Counted from the stretch's first letter, positions 1 to 9,602 are shown. The stretch is 64,000 nt of DNA from JAJEAD01 sp965221555 (GCA_965221555.1 OZ244895.1:1984001-2048000); one strand, 5' to 3'. Translations and numbers: made by a program. Notes: a model not told the origin generated them from the sequence alone.

Positions 1-1206
1 TGCACCGGTACCGTAAATCACATCGCCTGATTCTCCCGATGAGACCGCAATCGTGACCGTCACAGTCGTTGCTTCGCTTGAAGGGTGGCTCAGATTTGCC
101 GACACCGCAGCCTGACCACCATTCTCCTCGATCACCCATCTTCCGTCCTCCAAGACTGATATTCCCCCCAGCACCAAGGTCATAGCAGGCGCATCCTCGT
201 CGTCCTCGATGGTCAGGATCAGATCCTCGGGATCGGTCACGCCATCTCGATTACTCGCCGAGCCCGAAACGGTCAGCGTCTTGTCGGGAGCGTCGGTGTC
301 GTTGTCAATGGCGGAGATTGTCACCGTGCCGCTGCTAGACTCCTCACCGGCCGCAATGGTAAGCGTGGTGCCGGTGACCACAAAATCCTCCGCAACTGCG
401 GGTGAGTCTGGCTCCACCGAGACGGTGACGGTGGTTATCTCGCTTGAGGGATAGTCAAGACTCGCTGTTACGGTGGCCTTACCTCCCTTTTCCGTAATGG
501 AGGAATTGGACAGCGCAAGCGTTACGTGGGGCTTGTCAGTGATAGTAAGTGTTACATCCTCCGGTTCAGTCACACCTTGCGTATTGCTTGCCGAACCCGA
601 TATGACTATTGTTTTGTCGTCTTCCTCGACGTCGTTGTCATTGGCAGTGATCGTTACTGAACCACTGCTTGATGTTTCTCCGGCCTCAATGGTCAGCGTG
701 GTGTCACTGAGTGTAAAGTCGTCCGCAACCGCCGGTGAAACCGGATCAGTTGATACTTCAATCGTGGTTGTCTCACTTGACGGATGGTTAAGGCTTGCCG
801 TGATCGTCGACTCGCCTTCCTTTTCAGGAATCCGAGTCTCAGATAGCTTCAGTGAGACAATCGGCGCGTCTTCATCGTCAGTAATGGTGAGCGTTACATC
901 CTTTGGGTCCAGATCAGTTTGTGTGTCGCCTGTTTTACCTGAAATTATCACCATCTTGTCGGGAGCGTCTGTGTCGTTATCGATGGCCGCTAAATATAAT
1001 GATTCCCCGAAGTGTTCATGAGCTGGGATTGTCAATGTACTGCCAGACAGAGTATAGTCCTTGGTCTCAGCTGGAGATACCGGCGTGGCCTTGATAGTAA
1101 CATTTCTTGCATCCGGCAATACCGAGGTTTGGACTACATCTATATAAGTACCGCCACCGTCCTCGCTAATAGTAGTGTTTCTAAGACTGAAAAACAACTT
1201 TGGAGG
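1..1206 (-). repeat. Four tandem Calx-beta-like coding repeats of about 110 codons
   Basis: Units begin near 1206, 868, 525 and 190 on the minus strand; the last is cut by the window edge. Each repeats the order SITEKGG-like, SLNHPSSETTT-like, SPAVADDFTL-like, LTIEAGETSSSG-like, DNDVEEDDK-like, GVTEPEDVTLTITD-like. Units 2 and 3 are the most alike. Unit 1 is more diverged and AT-rich. Confidence 0.75.
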
Positions 1207-2184
1207 TTCGTCATCATCAATAAAGAAATCATACATTGATCTTCCTAATTGATTCCCGTCATTTATATTCATAGCAAGAGCAGTCACTAAAAGAACCCAA
1301 TCACCATCTGAAATATTGTTATCAATAAGCGAAATTATTTTAAATGTATTTTCCATGTAAATATAACAATGATCCCCCTTGGGGATTGTAATCTCGGATT
1401 GGTGCCAAGCAATTTTTTCTTCAATTGTTCCTATGTCCAACAAGCCATAGACCGCTGGATGAATCGATGCAGATAAAGAAATTTTGTAAGGCTCTTCTCT
1501 TGGTAAACAATCCAAATTTACATCATCTGGATTAGGCGGTGAGGACAATGTCAGAAATATTGAGTTGTCATTTTCTGGTATACCGAAAGGGTGAGAATAC
1601 GAATCAGCAAACATATCTATGTCAATAGGAAATCTTTCAGGAACTGTGGCTGTGACAACATCAGATGATACTCCAAAGATAGGTTGAGTTTCAGGTCCAG
1701 ATACAGCTCTGATCTGAAAGAAGAACTGATCTCCCAAAGCAGAATCGAAGATTTCCATAAAATGAGTGCCAGAGGTATTGTGGAAGATATCAGAATCATC
1801 AATCCAAGTATCCGGATCCGAGAAGTTACTTCCTTTCTTATAACGAACTTGATATCTAGTGATATCATTGCCGAATGAAGTATCCCAATTTAATCTGAAG
1901 TTAACCCCACGATGACCTCCCATTGGATAATAGGCGGTCACAGAAAAGTTTTTTGGTTTAGATGGTACAGTTTTGTATGCGGAATTGTAGGAAGCGGAGC
2001 CTTCCTGTGCTACGACAGTCTGCATTCCTATAAACAATATTGCCGTCGACAGCATTATTCCTAGAGTGGTTGTTAGGATTACTGTTGTTAAAAAAATAGA
2101 AGTAGATAGCTCAAGTGCAAATTTCACTGGAATCTTCCAGTCTTGCTCCCGATTAAGGAAGATAATGATGTGCTTGACTATCAT
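1..2184 (-). CDS. Secreted Calx-beta-like repeat protein with a fibronectin III-like domain (partial, C-terminus off the window)
   Basis: The frame is open from an ATG at 2184 to base 1 with no stop, giving 728 codons and no C-terminus. Residues 27-58 are strongly hydrophobic and end in VVAQ, a likely signal peptide or membrane anchor. Residues about 75-182 resemble a fibronectin type III domain (ITRYQVRYKKGS, FFFQIRAVSGPE). Residues about 190-320 are unassigned. From about residue 326 four tandem Calx-beta-like units follow, with motifs such as LTIEAGETSSSGSVTI and DNDTDAPDK. Such proteins are usually extracellular adhesins or matrix proteins; the exact role here is unknown. The first two thirds are AT-rich and unlike every other gene in the window, which suggests transfer. 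An in-frame ATG at 2280 is an alternative start; neither start has a convincing ribosome binding site. Confidence 0.75.
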   Translation of the reverse strand, partial: MIVKHIIIFLNREQDWKIPVKFALELSTSIFLTTVILTTTLGIMLSTAILFIGMQTVVAQEGSASYNSAYKTVPSKPKNFSVTAYYPMGGHRGVNFRLNWDTSFGNDITRYQVRYKKGSNFSDPDTWIDDSDIFHNTSGTHFMEIFDSALGDQFFFQIRAVSGPETQPIFGVSSDVVTATVPERFPIDIDMFADSYSHPFGIPENDNSIFLTLSSPPNPDDVNLDCLPREEPYKISLSASIHPAVYGLLDIGTIEEKIAWHQSEITIPKGDHCYIYMENTFKIISLIDNNISDGDWVLLVTALAMNINDGNQLGRSMYDFFIDDDEPPKLFFSLRNTTISEDGGGTYIDVVQTSVLPDARNVTIKATPVSPAETKDYTLSGSTLTIPAHEHFGESLYLAAIDNDTDAPDKMVIISGKTGDTQTDLDPKDVTLTITDDEDAPIVSLKLSETRIPEKEGESTITASLNHPSSETTTIEVSTDPVSPAVADDFTLSDTTLTIEAGETSSSGSVTITANDNDVEEDDKTIVISGSASNTQGVTEPEDVTLTITDKPHVTLALSNSSITEKGGKATVTASLDYPSSEITTVTVSVEPDSPAVAEDFVVTGTTLTIAAGEESSSGTVTISAIDNDTDAPDKTLTVSGSASNRDGVTDPEDLILTIEDDEDAPAMTLVLGGISVLEDGRWVIEENGGQAAVSANLSHPSSEATTVTVTIAVSSGESGDVIYGTGA

Positions 2185-2323
2185 GCTGAAGGTCTCAGAC
2201 AATCTTTTGTGCTGTCTGGAAGATAACACAAAGTAGCAAAAAAGTGATGGGATTTCAGGGGATTGTTCCTTACAAGGCATCAGGCTCACCCGGAGAAGGG
2301 CAAGAAACGTGCCTGGCGATTAG

Positions 2324-3043
2324 TCAACCTCGCTGGCGCCAGCGGGCGGCGGCCTCGGTGCTCGTCGCGGCGCTCTGGCCGAAGAGAATACGGCGTTCTT
2401 CCTCGCTCGGCGGAGCGCTGCGCCGGAGTTCCTTGCCGAGGTCCACGCCCGCCCGAACCGCCGGCCGCGCCTTCATCGCTTCGTGCCACCGTCGCACGTT
2501 GGGGTAAGGTTCAAGCGACTGCCCCAGGCGCCGGTAGGGGATGAGCCACGGCCAGGAGGCCATGTCGGCAATCGAGTAGTCGCCGGCCACGTACTCGCGC
2601 TCCGCCAGGCGACGCTCCAGAACCCCGATGCAGCGGTCGTACTCGTTGGCGTAGCGTTGGCGCGCGTACTCGTTGGCTTCGGGCGCATAGTTGACGAAGT
2701 GGCTGAGCTGGCCCGCCATCGGCCCGAGGTTGCCCACCTGCCAGAAGAGCCACTCGAGGACTTCTTTCCGGGCGAGTGCGGCGCAAGGCATGAAGCGTCC
2801 CGTTTTCTCGGCGAGGTAGATGAGGATGGCGCCCGACTCGAATACCGAGACGGGCTCAGGGCAAGCGCCACGATCGACGATCGCCGGCATGCGGTGGTTG
2901 GGACTGATGGCGAGGAACTCGGGCCTGAACTGATCGCCACGACCGATGTCCACGGGAATCATGTGGTAGTCGAGCCCACACTCTTCGAGCATGATCGCGA
3001 CCTTCCAGCCGTTGGGCGTGGGCCAGTAGTAGAGGTCGATCAC
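2324..3043 (-). CDS. Glutathione S-transferase family protein (YfcG/Ure2p-like)
   Basis: Cytosolic thiol transferase or disulfide reductase of the glutathione S-transferase fold, 239 aa. The N-terminal thioredoxin-like half starts IDLYYWPTPNGWKVAIMLEE and contains the cis-proline region HRMPAIVD and the glutathione gamma-glutamate contact ESGAILIYLA. The helical C-terminal half includes YSIADMASWPWL. YfcG-type enzymes reduce disulfides with glutathione; the substrate here is unknown. The GTG start at 3043 is chosen because homology begins there and GGAAGG lies just upstream; longer in-frame starts add only low-complexity residues. It is divergent from ugd. Confidence 0.85.
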   Translation of the reverse strand: MIDLYYWPTPNGWKVAIMLEECGLDYHMIPVDIGRGDQFRPEFLAISPNHRMPAIVDRGACPEPVSVFESGAILIYLAEKTGRFMPCAALARKEVLEWLFWQVGNLGPMAGQLSHFVNYAPEANEYARQRYANEYDRCIGVLERRLAEREYVAGDYSIADMASWPWLIPYRRLGQSLEPYPNVRRWHEAMKARPAVRAGVDLGKELRRSAPPSEEERRILFGQSAATSTEAAARWRQRG

Positions 3044-3266
3044 GTGCCTTCCACTCTCCGGGGGATGATCTTCGCGGCTCCGGCCGCGTTCGCCGGGCAC
3101 GGTCCCGGTCGGAGCGCATCATGATCGACCGCGCCGCCCGGCGGCAAGCGCGCGATGGGGCGTGCTTCGGTGCGTGCGCCGACGAAGCGTCGTCGTCGCC
3201 TTTCTCGGCTCACCCGCCAGGCGCTCACACGTGGCATCGGCGCAGCGTCCCCGAGGGCCCGGGTCG

Positions 3267-4571
3267 ATGAACGTCGTCATGGTCGGCGCGGGGTATGTGG
3301 GACTGGTCTCCGGCGCCTGTTTCGCGGAGTTCGGCGCGAACGTCACCTGCATCGACGTCGATGCGCAAAAGATCGGCGCCCTTCGCGAGGGCCGTCTCCC
3401 GATCCATGAGCCGGGACTGGACGATCTCGTCGCACGCAACGTCGCGGGCGGCCGACTTCGCTTCTCCACCGACTTCGAGCCCGCCGTCCCCGACGCCGAG
3501 CTCGTGTTCGTGGCGGTGGGCACGCCCTCCCGGCGCGGAGACGGGCACGCGGATCTCTCCTATGTGTACGCCGCCGCGCGAGACATCGCGCGACACCTGA
3601 AGGACTACACGGTGATCGTGGACAAGTCGACGGTGCCGGTGGGTACGGCTCGGCAGGTGGCGCGCGTGGTCCGGGATGCGAATCGCCACGCGGAGTTCGA
3701 CGTCGCGTCCAACCCGGAGTTCCTGCGCGAAGGCGCGGCGATCTCGGACTTCATGCACCCGGACCGGGTGGTCATCGGGGTGGAGAGCCCGCGGGCGGAG
3801 GCGCTGCTGCGCGCGCTCTATCGGCCCCTCAACCTTATCGAGACGCCGCTGCTGGTCACGGACCTGGAGAGCGCCGAGCTCACCAAGTACGCCGCCAACG
3901 CCTTCCTCGCCACCAAGGTGAGCTTCATCAACGAAATGTCGGCGCTGTGCGAAGCGGTGGGCGCCGACGTGCACGCGGTGGCAAAGGGGATGGGGCTCGA
4001 TGCCCGGATCGGCAGGAAGTTCCTCCATCCCGGTCCCGGATTCGGGGGCTCGTGCTTTCCCAAGGACACCCTTGCCCTAGTGCGCACCGGGCAGGAGCAC
4101 GGTACCCCTCTGCGGGTCGTGGAGGCGGTGATCGAAGCCAATGCCGCTCAGCGTGCGAGGATGCTCAAGAAGATCCGCGCCGCGCTCGGGGGCGGCGAGT
4201 CGGGCAAGAGGCTCGGGGTGCTCGGACTCACCTTCAAGCCCGAGACCGACGACATGCGCGACTCTCCCGCCATCGCCATACTGCCATCGCTCATCGAGAA
4301 TGGCGCGCTGGTCCGCGCCCACGATCCCAAGGGGGTGGAGGAGGCGAAAGGGGTGCTGCCGGTCAGCATCGATTACTGCGAGGATATCTACGAGACTCTG
4401 AGAGGCGCGGACGCCGCCATTCTGATGACGGAATGGAATGCCTATCGGGGCCTCGACCTGGACCGCGTGCTCGCGATGATGAGAGGCCAAGTGTTCATCG
4501 ATCTTCGCAACGTATACGAACCGGCGGAAATGCGCGCGAGCGGCTTCGACTATGTGTGCGTCGGGCGTTGA
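3267..4571 (+). CDS. ugd: UDP-glucose 6-dehydrogenase
   Basis: Oxidises UDP-glucose to UDP-glucuronate with two NAD+, supplying uronic acid for polysaccharides. The 434 aa protein has the N-terminal NAD site VVMVGAGYVGLVSG, the central region ELTKYAANAFLATKVSFINE, and the catalytic cysteine C263 in GFGGSCFPKD. The C-terminal UDP-binding domain starts near LGVLGLTFKPETDD. The ATG at 3267 is chosen because the Rossmann motif starts immediately; upstream in-frame codons are not family-like. galU follows 153 bp downstream on the same strand, so the pair probably forms one nucleotide-sugar unit. Confidence 0.95.
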   Translation: MNVVMVGAGYVGLVSGACFAEFGANVTCIDVDAQKIGALREGRLPIHEPGLDDLVARNVAGGRLRFSTDFEPAVPDAELVFVAVGTPSRRGDGHADLSYVYAAARDIARHLKDYTVIVDKSTVPVGTARQVARVVRDANRHAEFDVASNPEFLREGAAISDFMHPDRVVIGVESPRAEALLRALYRPLNLIETPLLVTDLESAELTKYAANAFLATKVSFINEMSALCEAVGADVHAVAKGMGLDARIGRKFLHPGPGFGGSCFPKDTLALVRTGQEHGTPLRVVEAVIEANAAQRARMLKKIRAALGGGESGKRLGVLGLTFKPETDDMRDSPAIAILPSLIENGALVRAHDPKGVEEAKGVLPVSIDYCEDIYETLRGADAAILMTEWNAYRGLDLDRVLAMMRGQVFIDLRNVYEPAEMRASGFDYVCVGR

Positions 4572-4724
4572 GCCTGAGTTGGAAATCGGGCGCGCCGCAG
4601 GCGGTGGGCCAGGCAAGGCGCGGTACGCCCAGGGTGCGGACCCTCCTGGTGCGACGGGCGCAAGCCGGAGCGCGAGTGTGGGCGGGGACGCGATGACGGG
4701 ACGGTCTCCGCGAGGAAGCGACGG

Positions 4725-5642
4725 GTGATCGAGACCATCCGGAAAGCGGTGTTTCCGGTGGCGGGGTGGGGTACGCGCTTCCTGCCCGCCACCAAGGCCA
4801 CCGCCAAGGAGATGCTCCCGGTGGTCGACAAGCCGCTCATCCAGTACGCGGTCGAGGAGGCGGTGGAAGCCGGCATCACCGAACTCGTGTTCGTGACCGG
4901 GCACGCCAAGCGCTCCATCGAAGACCACTTCGACCGGTCGGCGGAGCTCGAGCGCGAGCTCGAATCTCGCGGCAAGACGGAGCTGCTGCGAGAAGTGCGC
5001 GCGGTCCTGCCCTCGGGCGTGAGCTTCGTCTCGATTCGGCAGGCGCAGGCCCTGGGGCTCGGCCATGCGGTCCTCTGCGCCCGCCCGGCGGTGGGCGACG
5101 AACCTTTCGTGGTCGTCCTGCCCGACGATCTCATCGACCACGACGGACCGGGATGCCTCGCGCAGATGACGGCGGCATTCCGGCGGGAGCAGTGCAGCCT
5201 CGTCGCGGTGGAGCGGGTCGATCCCGAAGACACCGAGCGCTGGGGCATCGTGGATGTGCGCGGCTCCCCCGAACGCGTGTGCACTCTGGCGGGCATCGTG
5301 GAGAAGCCGAGCCCGCGCGAGGCGCCCTCCAATCTCGGCGTGGTGGGTCGCTACCTGTTTCGGCCCGGCATCTTCGAGGCGCTCGAGGTCACGCCTCGCG
5401 GGGCAGGAGGCGAATTCCAGCTCACCGATGCGATTGCCCTTCTGGCGCAACGCGAACGGGTGGCCGCCTACCGTTTCTCCGGCCGCCGCTACGACTGCGG
5501 CGCGAAGCTCGGGTTCCTCGAGGCGGTGGTGGAGCTGGGGCTGAAGCACCCGGAGATCGGCCCGCGCTTTCGCGCCTATCTGGCGGGAAAGCGAGCGTCG
5601 GTGCGCTCGGCGGAGACGACTCGTTTCCCATCGGACCCATGA
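4725..5642 (+). CDS. galU: UTP-glucose-1-phosphate uridylyltransferase
   Basis: Makes UDP-glucose from UTP and glucose-1-phosphate, the substrate of the upstream Ugd. The 305 aa protein begins RKAVFPVAGWGTRFLPATK with the nucleotide-binding GWGTRFLPATK signature and KEMLPVVDKP, and carries VLPDDLID and GVVGRYLF motifs typical of bacterial GalU. The GTG start at 4725 is supported by GAGGAA eight bases upstream. The 153 bp gap after ugd shows no gene. Confidence 0.95.
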   Translation: MIETIRKAVFPVAGWGTRFLPATKATAKEMLPVVDKPLIQYAVEEAVEAGITELVFVTGHAKRSIEDHFDRSAELERELESRGKTELLREVRAVLPSGVSFVSIRQAQALGLGHAVLCARPAVGDEPFVVVLPDDLIDHDGPGCLAQMTAAFRREQCSLVAVERVDPEDTERWGIVDVRGSPERVCTLAGIVEKPSPREAPSNLGVVGRYLFRPGIFEALEVTPRGAGGEFQLTDAIALLAQRERVAAYRFSGRRYDCGAKLGFLEAVVELGLKHPEIGPRFRAYLAGKRASVRSAETTRFPSDP

Positions 5643-5691
5643 ATCGTGCAATGCTTGCCACTCCACTCCCGGAATCGGAGATGAGGCGGAA

Positions 5692-6504
5692 TTGGATCCC
5701 CTGACCCTGGTCGACATCGAGCGCTATCCCCTGGATGCCCTAGAGGGAAGGGCGGGCGCCGCGCTCGCGGAGTCCTGCCGGCGGCAAATGGCCACGGAAG
5801 GGGTGTGTCGCCTGCCCGCATTCCTCAGCGGTGCGGGGCTCGAGACCCTCCGCGGCGAGGCGCGGGCGCTGCGTGGGCACGCCCATCACAGCAAGGTCCA
5901 CTACACTCCCTGGTACTGCGAACCGGATTCAAGTCTGCCCGGGGACGACCCGCGCGCGGCGGCCCTCCTGTTCTCGGTCGGATACGTCGGACGCGACCGG
6001 TTGCCCGCGGCCGGGGCGATCGAATCCCTCTTCGCATGGGCCCCGCTGCTTGCTCTGGTCAAGGCCGCGCTCGCTTGCGGATCGATCTACCGTTTCGACG
6101 ACTCTCTCGGCTCGTTGAACGTCACCGCGATGGGGCGAGGTGAGGCTCTGGGGTGGCACTTCGACGCGTGCGAGGCGGTCGTGTCCGTGCTTCTCGACGC
6201 GGCCGAGGCGGGAGGAAGATTCGAATACGTCCCGCCTTTCCCCGGCACCGAAGAAGAGGTCCGGGCCGGGGTCGCCCGGGTGCTTGGCGGGGAAGCGCGA
6301 GAGGCGATCGAGGTGCCGATGGAGCCCGGCGACTTCGTCCTCTTCCGCGGCCGCCATTCCCTGCACCGGGTGACGCCGGTCGCGGGAGAGCGCGAACGTC
6401 TCATGCTTCTCATGAGCTATGACGACGTGAAGGAGCGTCCCGTGGACAACCGGTCCAATGTGGATCTCTTCGGGCGCGCGAGCGCCCACTCTTCCCCATC
6501 TTGA
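5692..6504 (+). CDS. 2-oxoglutarate/Fe(II)-dependent oxygenase-like protein (HalD/ArpA-like)
   Basis: Probable cytosolic non-haem iron oxygenase of 270 aa. The double-stranded beta-helix iron triad is visible as H156 and D158 in GWHFDACEA, and H225 in SLHRVTPV with the adjacent R226. Family members hydroxylate or halogenate small molecules such as amino acids; the substrate cannot be read from sequence. The start is a TTG with GAGGCGG immediately upstream. It lies 49 bp after galU and 19 bp before a class V aminotransferase, so an amino-acid or amine substrate is plausible but inferred. Confidence 0.7.
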   Translation: MDPLTLVDIERYPLDALEGRAGAALAESCRRQMATEGVCRLPAFLSGAGLETLRGEARALRGHAHHSKVHYTPWYCEPDSSLPGDDPRAAALLFSVGYVGRDRLPAAGAIESLFAWAPLLALVKAALACGSIYRFDDSLGSLNVTAMGRGEALGWHFDACEAVVSVLLDAAEAGGRFEYVPPFPGTEEEVRAGVARVLGGEAREAIEVPMEPGDFVLFRGRHSLHRVTPVAGERERLMLLMSYDDVKERPVDNRSNVDLFGRASAHSSPS

Positions 6505-6523
6505 ACGAGAGGATGTCCCGCCC

Positions 6524-7738
6524 ATGCCAGTGAAGAACGGCCGCGAGTTTCTCGCGATCCCCGGGCCTACGACGGTGCCCGACGCGGTGCTCCGCGCCAT
6601 GCACCGACCCGCGATCGACGTCTACGGCGACGATCTCATCGAAGTGACGACGACCTGCCTCGCGGGGCTCAAGCGGATCTTCCGCAGCGAGGGAGAGGTG
6701 TACGTATACCCCGCCAATGGCCACGGGGGCTGGGAGGCGGCCATGACCAACTGCCTGTCACGCGGGGAGAAGGTGCTTATCCTCAACAGCGGCATGTTCG
6801 CCGCGGCCTGGGGGGAGATGGCGAGCGTGCTCGGTGTCGAGGTGGAGGTGCTGGAGGCGCCGCCGCGGCGCGCGGTCGATCCACAGGCACTCCTCGAACG
6901 CCTGCGCGCGGACCGGGCGGGCGAACTCAAGGCGGTGTGCGTGGTCCAGGTCGATACGGCGGCGGGGGTCGTGAACGACATCCCCGCAATCGCCCGCGCG
7001 GTGGAGGCGTCGGGCCATCCCGCGCTTCTGATGGTCGACGTCATCGCCTCGCTCGGGTGCATGCCCTTCGAGATGCAGGCGTGGGGGGTCGATGTCGCGA
7101 TAGGCGGTTCGCAGAAGGGACTCATGACTCCTCCCGGCCTCGCCTTCATCGCGGCTTCCGAACGCGCCCGCGCCGTCCACCGCAACGCGGATCTCGTAAC
7201 CCGGTACTGGGATTGGACTTTCCGCGAAGGCCCGGAGCACTACCAGAAGTACTGCGGCACCGCGCCCGAACACCTGATGTTCGGCCTGCGCCGAGCGCTT
7301 GAGATGCTGTTCGAGGAAGGCATGGAGAACGTGTTCCGGCGCCACTCACTGCTCGCCGCCGCCACGCGCGCCGCGGTCTCGGAGTGGGCGGAGGGCGGCG
7401 TCATCGAGTTCAACATCACCGAGCCCGCCGAGCGGGCCGTCTCGCTCACCACCGTGCGCTTCAACGGTCGCGATCCAAGAGAACTCTCCGCCTTCTGTCA
7501 GGCGCACTGCGGTGTCGTGCTGGGATACGGCATCGGACCGGGATTGGCGGGACGCGCGATACGCATCGCCCACATGGGGCACGTCAACGCGCCGATGATG
7601 CTCGGTACGCTCGGGGTGGTGGAAACGGCGCTCACCGCGCTCGGCATCGCGCACGGAAGCCGCAGCGGAGTCGCCGCCGCCGCGGCTTCGCTCGGCGAGG
7701 CCCTGGCCGGGGAAGTGGCCGCCCGCGCGGCAGCCTGA
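6524..7738 (+). CDS. Class V aminotransferase (serine/alanine-glyoxylate aminotransferase family)
   Basis: PLP enzyme of 404 aa resembling SgaA/AGXT, which move an amino group between serine or alanine and glyoxylate. The N-terminus FLAIPGPTTVPDAVLRAM is typical. The PLP lysine is K198 in GGSQKGLMTPPG, and the C-terminal R of GRAIRIAHMGH would bind substrate carboxylate. The ATG at 6524 has GAGAGG upstream. It lies 19 bp after the 2-oxoglutarate oxygenase gene, suggesting one operon. Confidence 0.85.
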   Translation: MPVKNGREFLAIPGPTTVPDAVLRAMHRPAIDVYGDDLIEVTTTCLAGLKRIFRSEGEVYVYPANGHGGWEAAMTNCLSRGEKVLILNSGMFAAAWGEMASVLGVEVEVLEAPPRRAVDPQALLERLRADRAGELKAVCVVQVDTAAGVVNDIPAIARAVEASGHPALLMVDVIASLGCMPFEMQAWGVDVAIGGSQKGLMTPPGLAFIAASERARAVHRNADLVTRYWDWTFREGPEHYQKYCGTAPEHLMFGLRRALEMLFEEGMENVFRRHSLLAAATRAAVSEWAEGGVIEFNITEPAERAVSLTTVRFNGRDPRELSAFCQAHCGVVLGYGIGPGLAGRAIRIAHMGHVNAPMMLGTLGVVETALTALGIAHGSRSGVAAAAASLGEALAGEVAARAAA

Positions 7739-7774
7739 GCGAAGCGGGCGGCCGGGTAGGGCGAGGGCGAGAGT

Positions 7775-9403
7775 TCAGGGCCGGCCGGCGACGTCGAGCC
7801 CGCAGATGTGGCCCCAGGTGAGGCAGGGACCGAGCGTCGTGCCGGCCCCGACCCCCTTGGAACCGAAGGGGTTCGCCATCACGTTGCCCGCCGCGTAGAG
7901 ACCGGGGATCACCGTGCCCTCCTGGTCGAGGACCTGACCGCGCTCGTTGGTGCGGGGGCCTCCCTTGGTGCCGAGAAAGCTCGGCTTGAAGGGCATCGCA
8001 ATGAAGGGAGGCCTCTCGATGGTGCCGAGTGCCGGATTGGGACGCTGATCGGGATCGACGAGGTGCTCCCGGTCCCAGACTGATGCGCCGCGTCCGAAGT
8101 CCTCGTCGACGCCGGTGCGCGCGAATTCGCTGAATCGCCGGGCACTTTCGGCGAGGCGCGTGGGGTCGAGATCGATCTTGCGCGCCAGGCCTTCGAGCGT
8201 GTGGTCCTGGTAGCGCAGGCCCACGAAGCGCCGGGGCGGCAGAGCATGGGGGTACTTCCTCGCGAACTGCCCGTCGTAGATTCGCCAGGCCGGCAGGTGA
8301 ACGGGCAGGCCGGTGTCGGCATCGCGTTCTTCGAACGCCAGCCCGATGTTCATGGCCTTCTCGTTGACGAAACGCCGGGCGTGCCGGTTGACGATCATCG
8401 AATGGGGCAGCATGAAGTCCGCGGACGGCGTGCCCTGGATGCGGCCCTCGTACAGATAGGGCATGGTGCCGATGACGAGGGCCTGGTCCATATGGTCCAG
8501 TCTGGCGCCGATCTCCGCCGCCATGCGGTGCCCGTCGCCGGTGTTGGTGGCGGGACTGCCGCGCCAATCCACCGGACCGGGGAAGTGCTCCGCCATGAGT
8601 TCGTCGTTCCACTCGAAGCCGCCCGAGGCGAGCACCACGCCCTTGCGGGCGAGGAGCTCGACCGCACGCCCGGCGCGTTCGATCTCCACGCCCCCAATCC
8701 GCCCCCCGGCGCGGATCAGGGAGCGCGCGGGCGATGCGTTCCACAGCGTGCAGCCGGCATCGAGACAGCCTTTGAGCAGACCCACCACGAGCGCTCCGCC
8801 CATCGTCTGCTGACCGGTGACGAGACGCCAGAGGAGCTTCGGGCCGAAGCGCAACATCCACCTCCTGGGGTGGGCGATGAAGCTCGTGTCGACCAGTTCC
8901 TCGTAGCGAAGCCGGTAGCGCAGCGTCGGGGCGCAGGCGCGCAGCCGGCCCGACCACTCCCCGAGCATCCCCACCGGCAGCGGCGCGGCCGAGACGTTGC
9001 GGCCCGAGCGCTTGCCGCCGGGAAGCTCCGCGTAGGGGTCCGGCTCGCCGTTGGGTACGAAGCGCAACGGGGAATGGCGTTCCAGGAAGCGGAGCATGAG
9101 CGGGGCGTGGTCGACGAAGGCCACCCATAACGCGTCCTCGGTGTTGTGCCACCCGGCGGGAGACGCGGCGCGAATGTACGCAAGCGCTTCCTCACGCGAG
9201 TCCACGATGCCCGCGCTCGCCTGATGATGATGACCCGGCACCCAGACGTTTCCGCCGGACATGGCGGAGGTGCCGCCGAGACGCTCGGACTTCTCGACCA
9301 CCACCACCTCGGCGCCACGGGTCCGCGCGGTGAGCGCCGCGCACAGGCCCGCCGCGCCGGAACCGATCACGGCGACATCGCATTCGTGGCGTTCACTGGC
9401 CAT
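7775..9403 (-). CDS. FAD-dependent oxidoreductase (fumarate reductase/3-ketosteroid dehydrogenase-like flavoprotein)
   Basis: Flavoprotein of 542 aa in the FAD_binding_2 family. The N-terminal FAD site is VAVIGSGAAGLCAALTA followed by VVEKSERLGGTSAMSGG. The C-terminus shows PGLYAAGNVMANPFG and GAGTTLGPCLTWG, typical of 3-oxosteroid Delta-dehydrogenase and fumarate-reductase-like enzymes. The substrate is not determinable. The ATG at 9403 precedes the Rossmann fold by nine residues and has AGGA upstream; a longer upstream frame lacks family similarity. It converges with the aminotransferase gene. Confidence 0.8.
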   Translation of the reverse strand: MASERHECDVAVIGSGAAGLCAALTARTRGAEVVVVEKSERLGGTSAMSGGNVWVPGHHHQASAGIVDSREEALAYIRAASPAGWHNTEDALWVAFVDHAPLMLRFLERHSPLRFVPNGEPDPYAELPGGKRSGRNVSAAPLPVGMLGEWSGRLRACAPTLRYRLRYEELVDTSFIAHPRRWMLRFGPKLLWRLVTGQQTMGGALVVGLLKGCLDAGCTLWNASPARSLIRAGGRIGGVEIERAGRAVELLARKGVVLASGGFEWNDELMAEHFPGPVDWRGSPATNTGDGHRMAAEIGARLDHMDQALVIGTMPYLYEGRIQGTPSADFMLPHSMIVNRHARRFVNEKAMNIGLAFEERDADTGLPVHLPAWRIYDGQFARKYPHALPPRRFVGLRYQDHTLEGLARKIDLDPTRLAESARRFSEFARTGVDEDFGRGASVWDREHLVDPDQRPNPALGTIERPPFIAMPFKPSFLGTKGGPRTNERGQVLDQEGTVIPGLYAAGNVMANPFGSKGVGAGTTLGPCLTWGHICGLDVAGRP

Positions 9404-9602
9404 TCGCGCGGATCCTGAAACTGCTCGATCTACAAGGACTTCATGGGACCGGTCCGGGTCAGGTGTGTACAGGTCCGAAGTTCGGCGCCCGTGCCCGTAG
9501 TCCCCATTGTGGCACGCGGGGCGCCGCCGCGAGGTCGTGACCGGGAGAGTCCGGGAACCGGTCGGAGGGAGCGCAACCTGTCGCAAGGGCGCCAGATACG
9601 AC

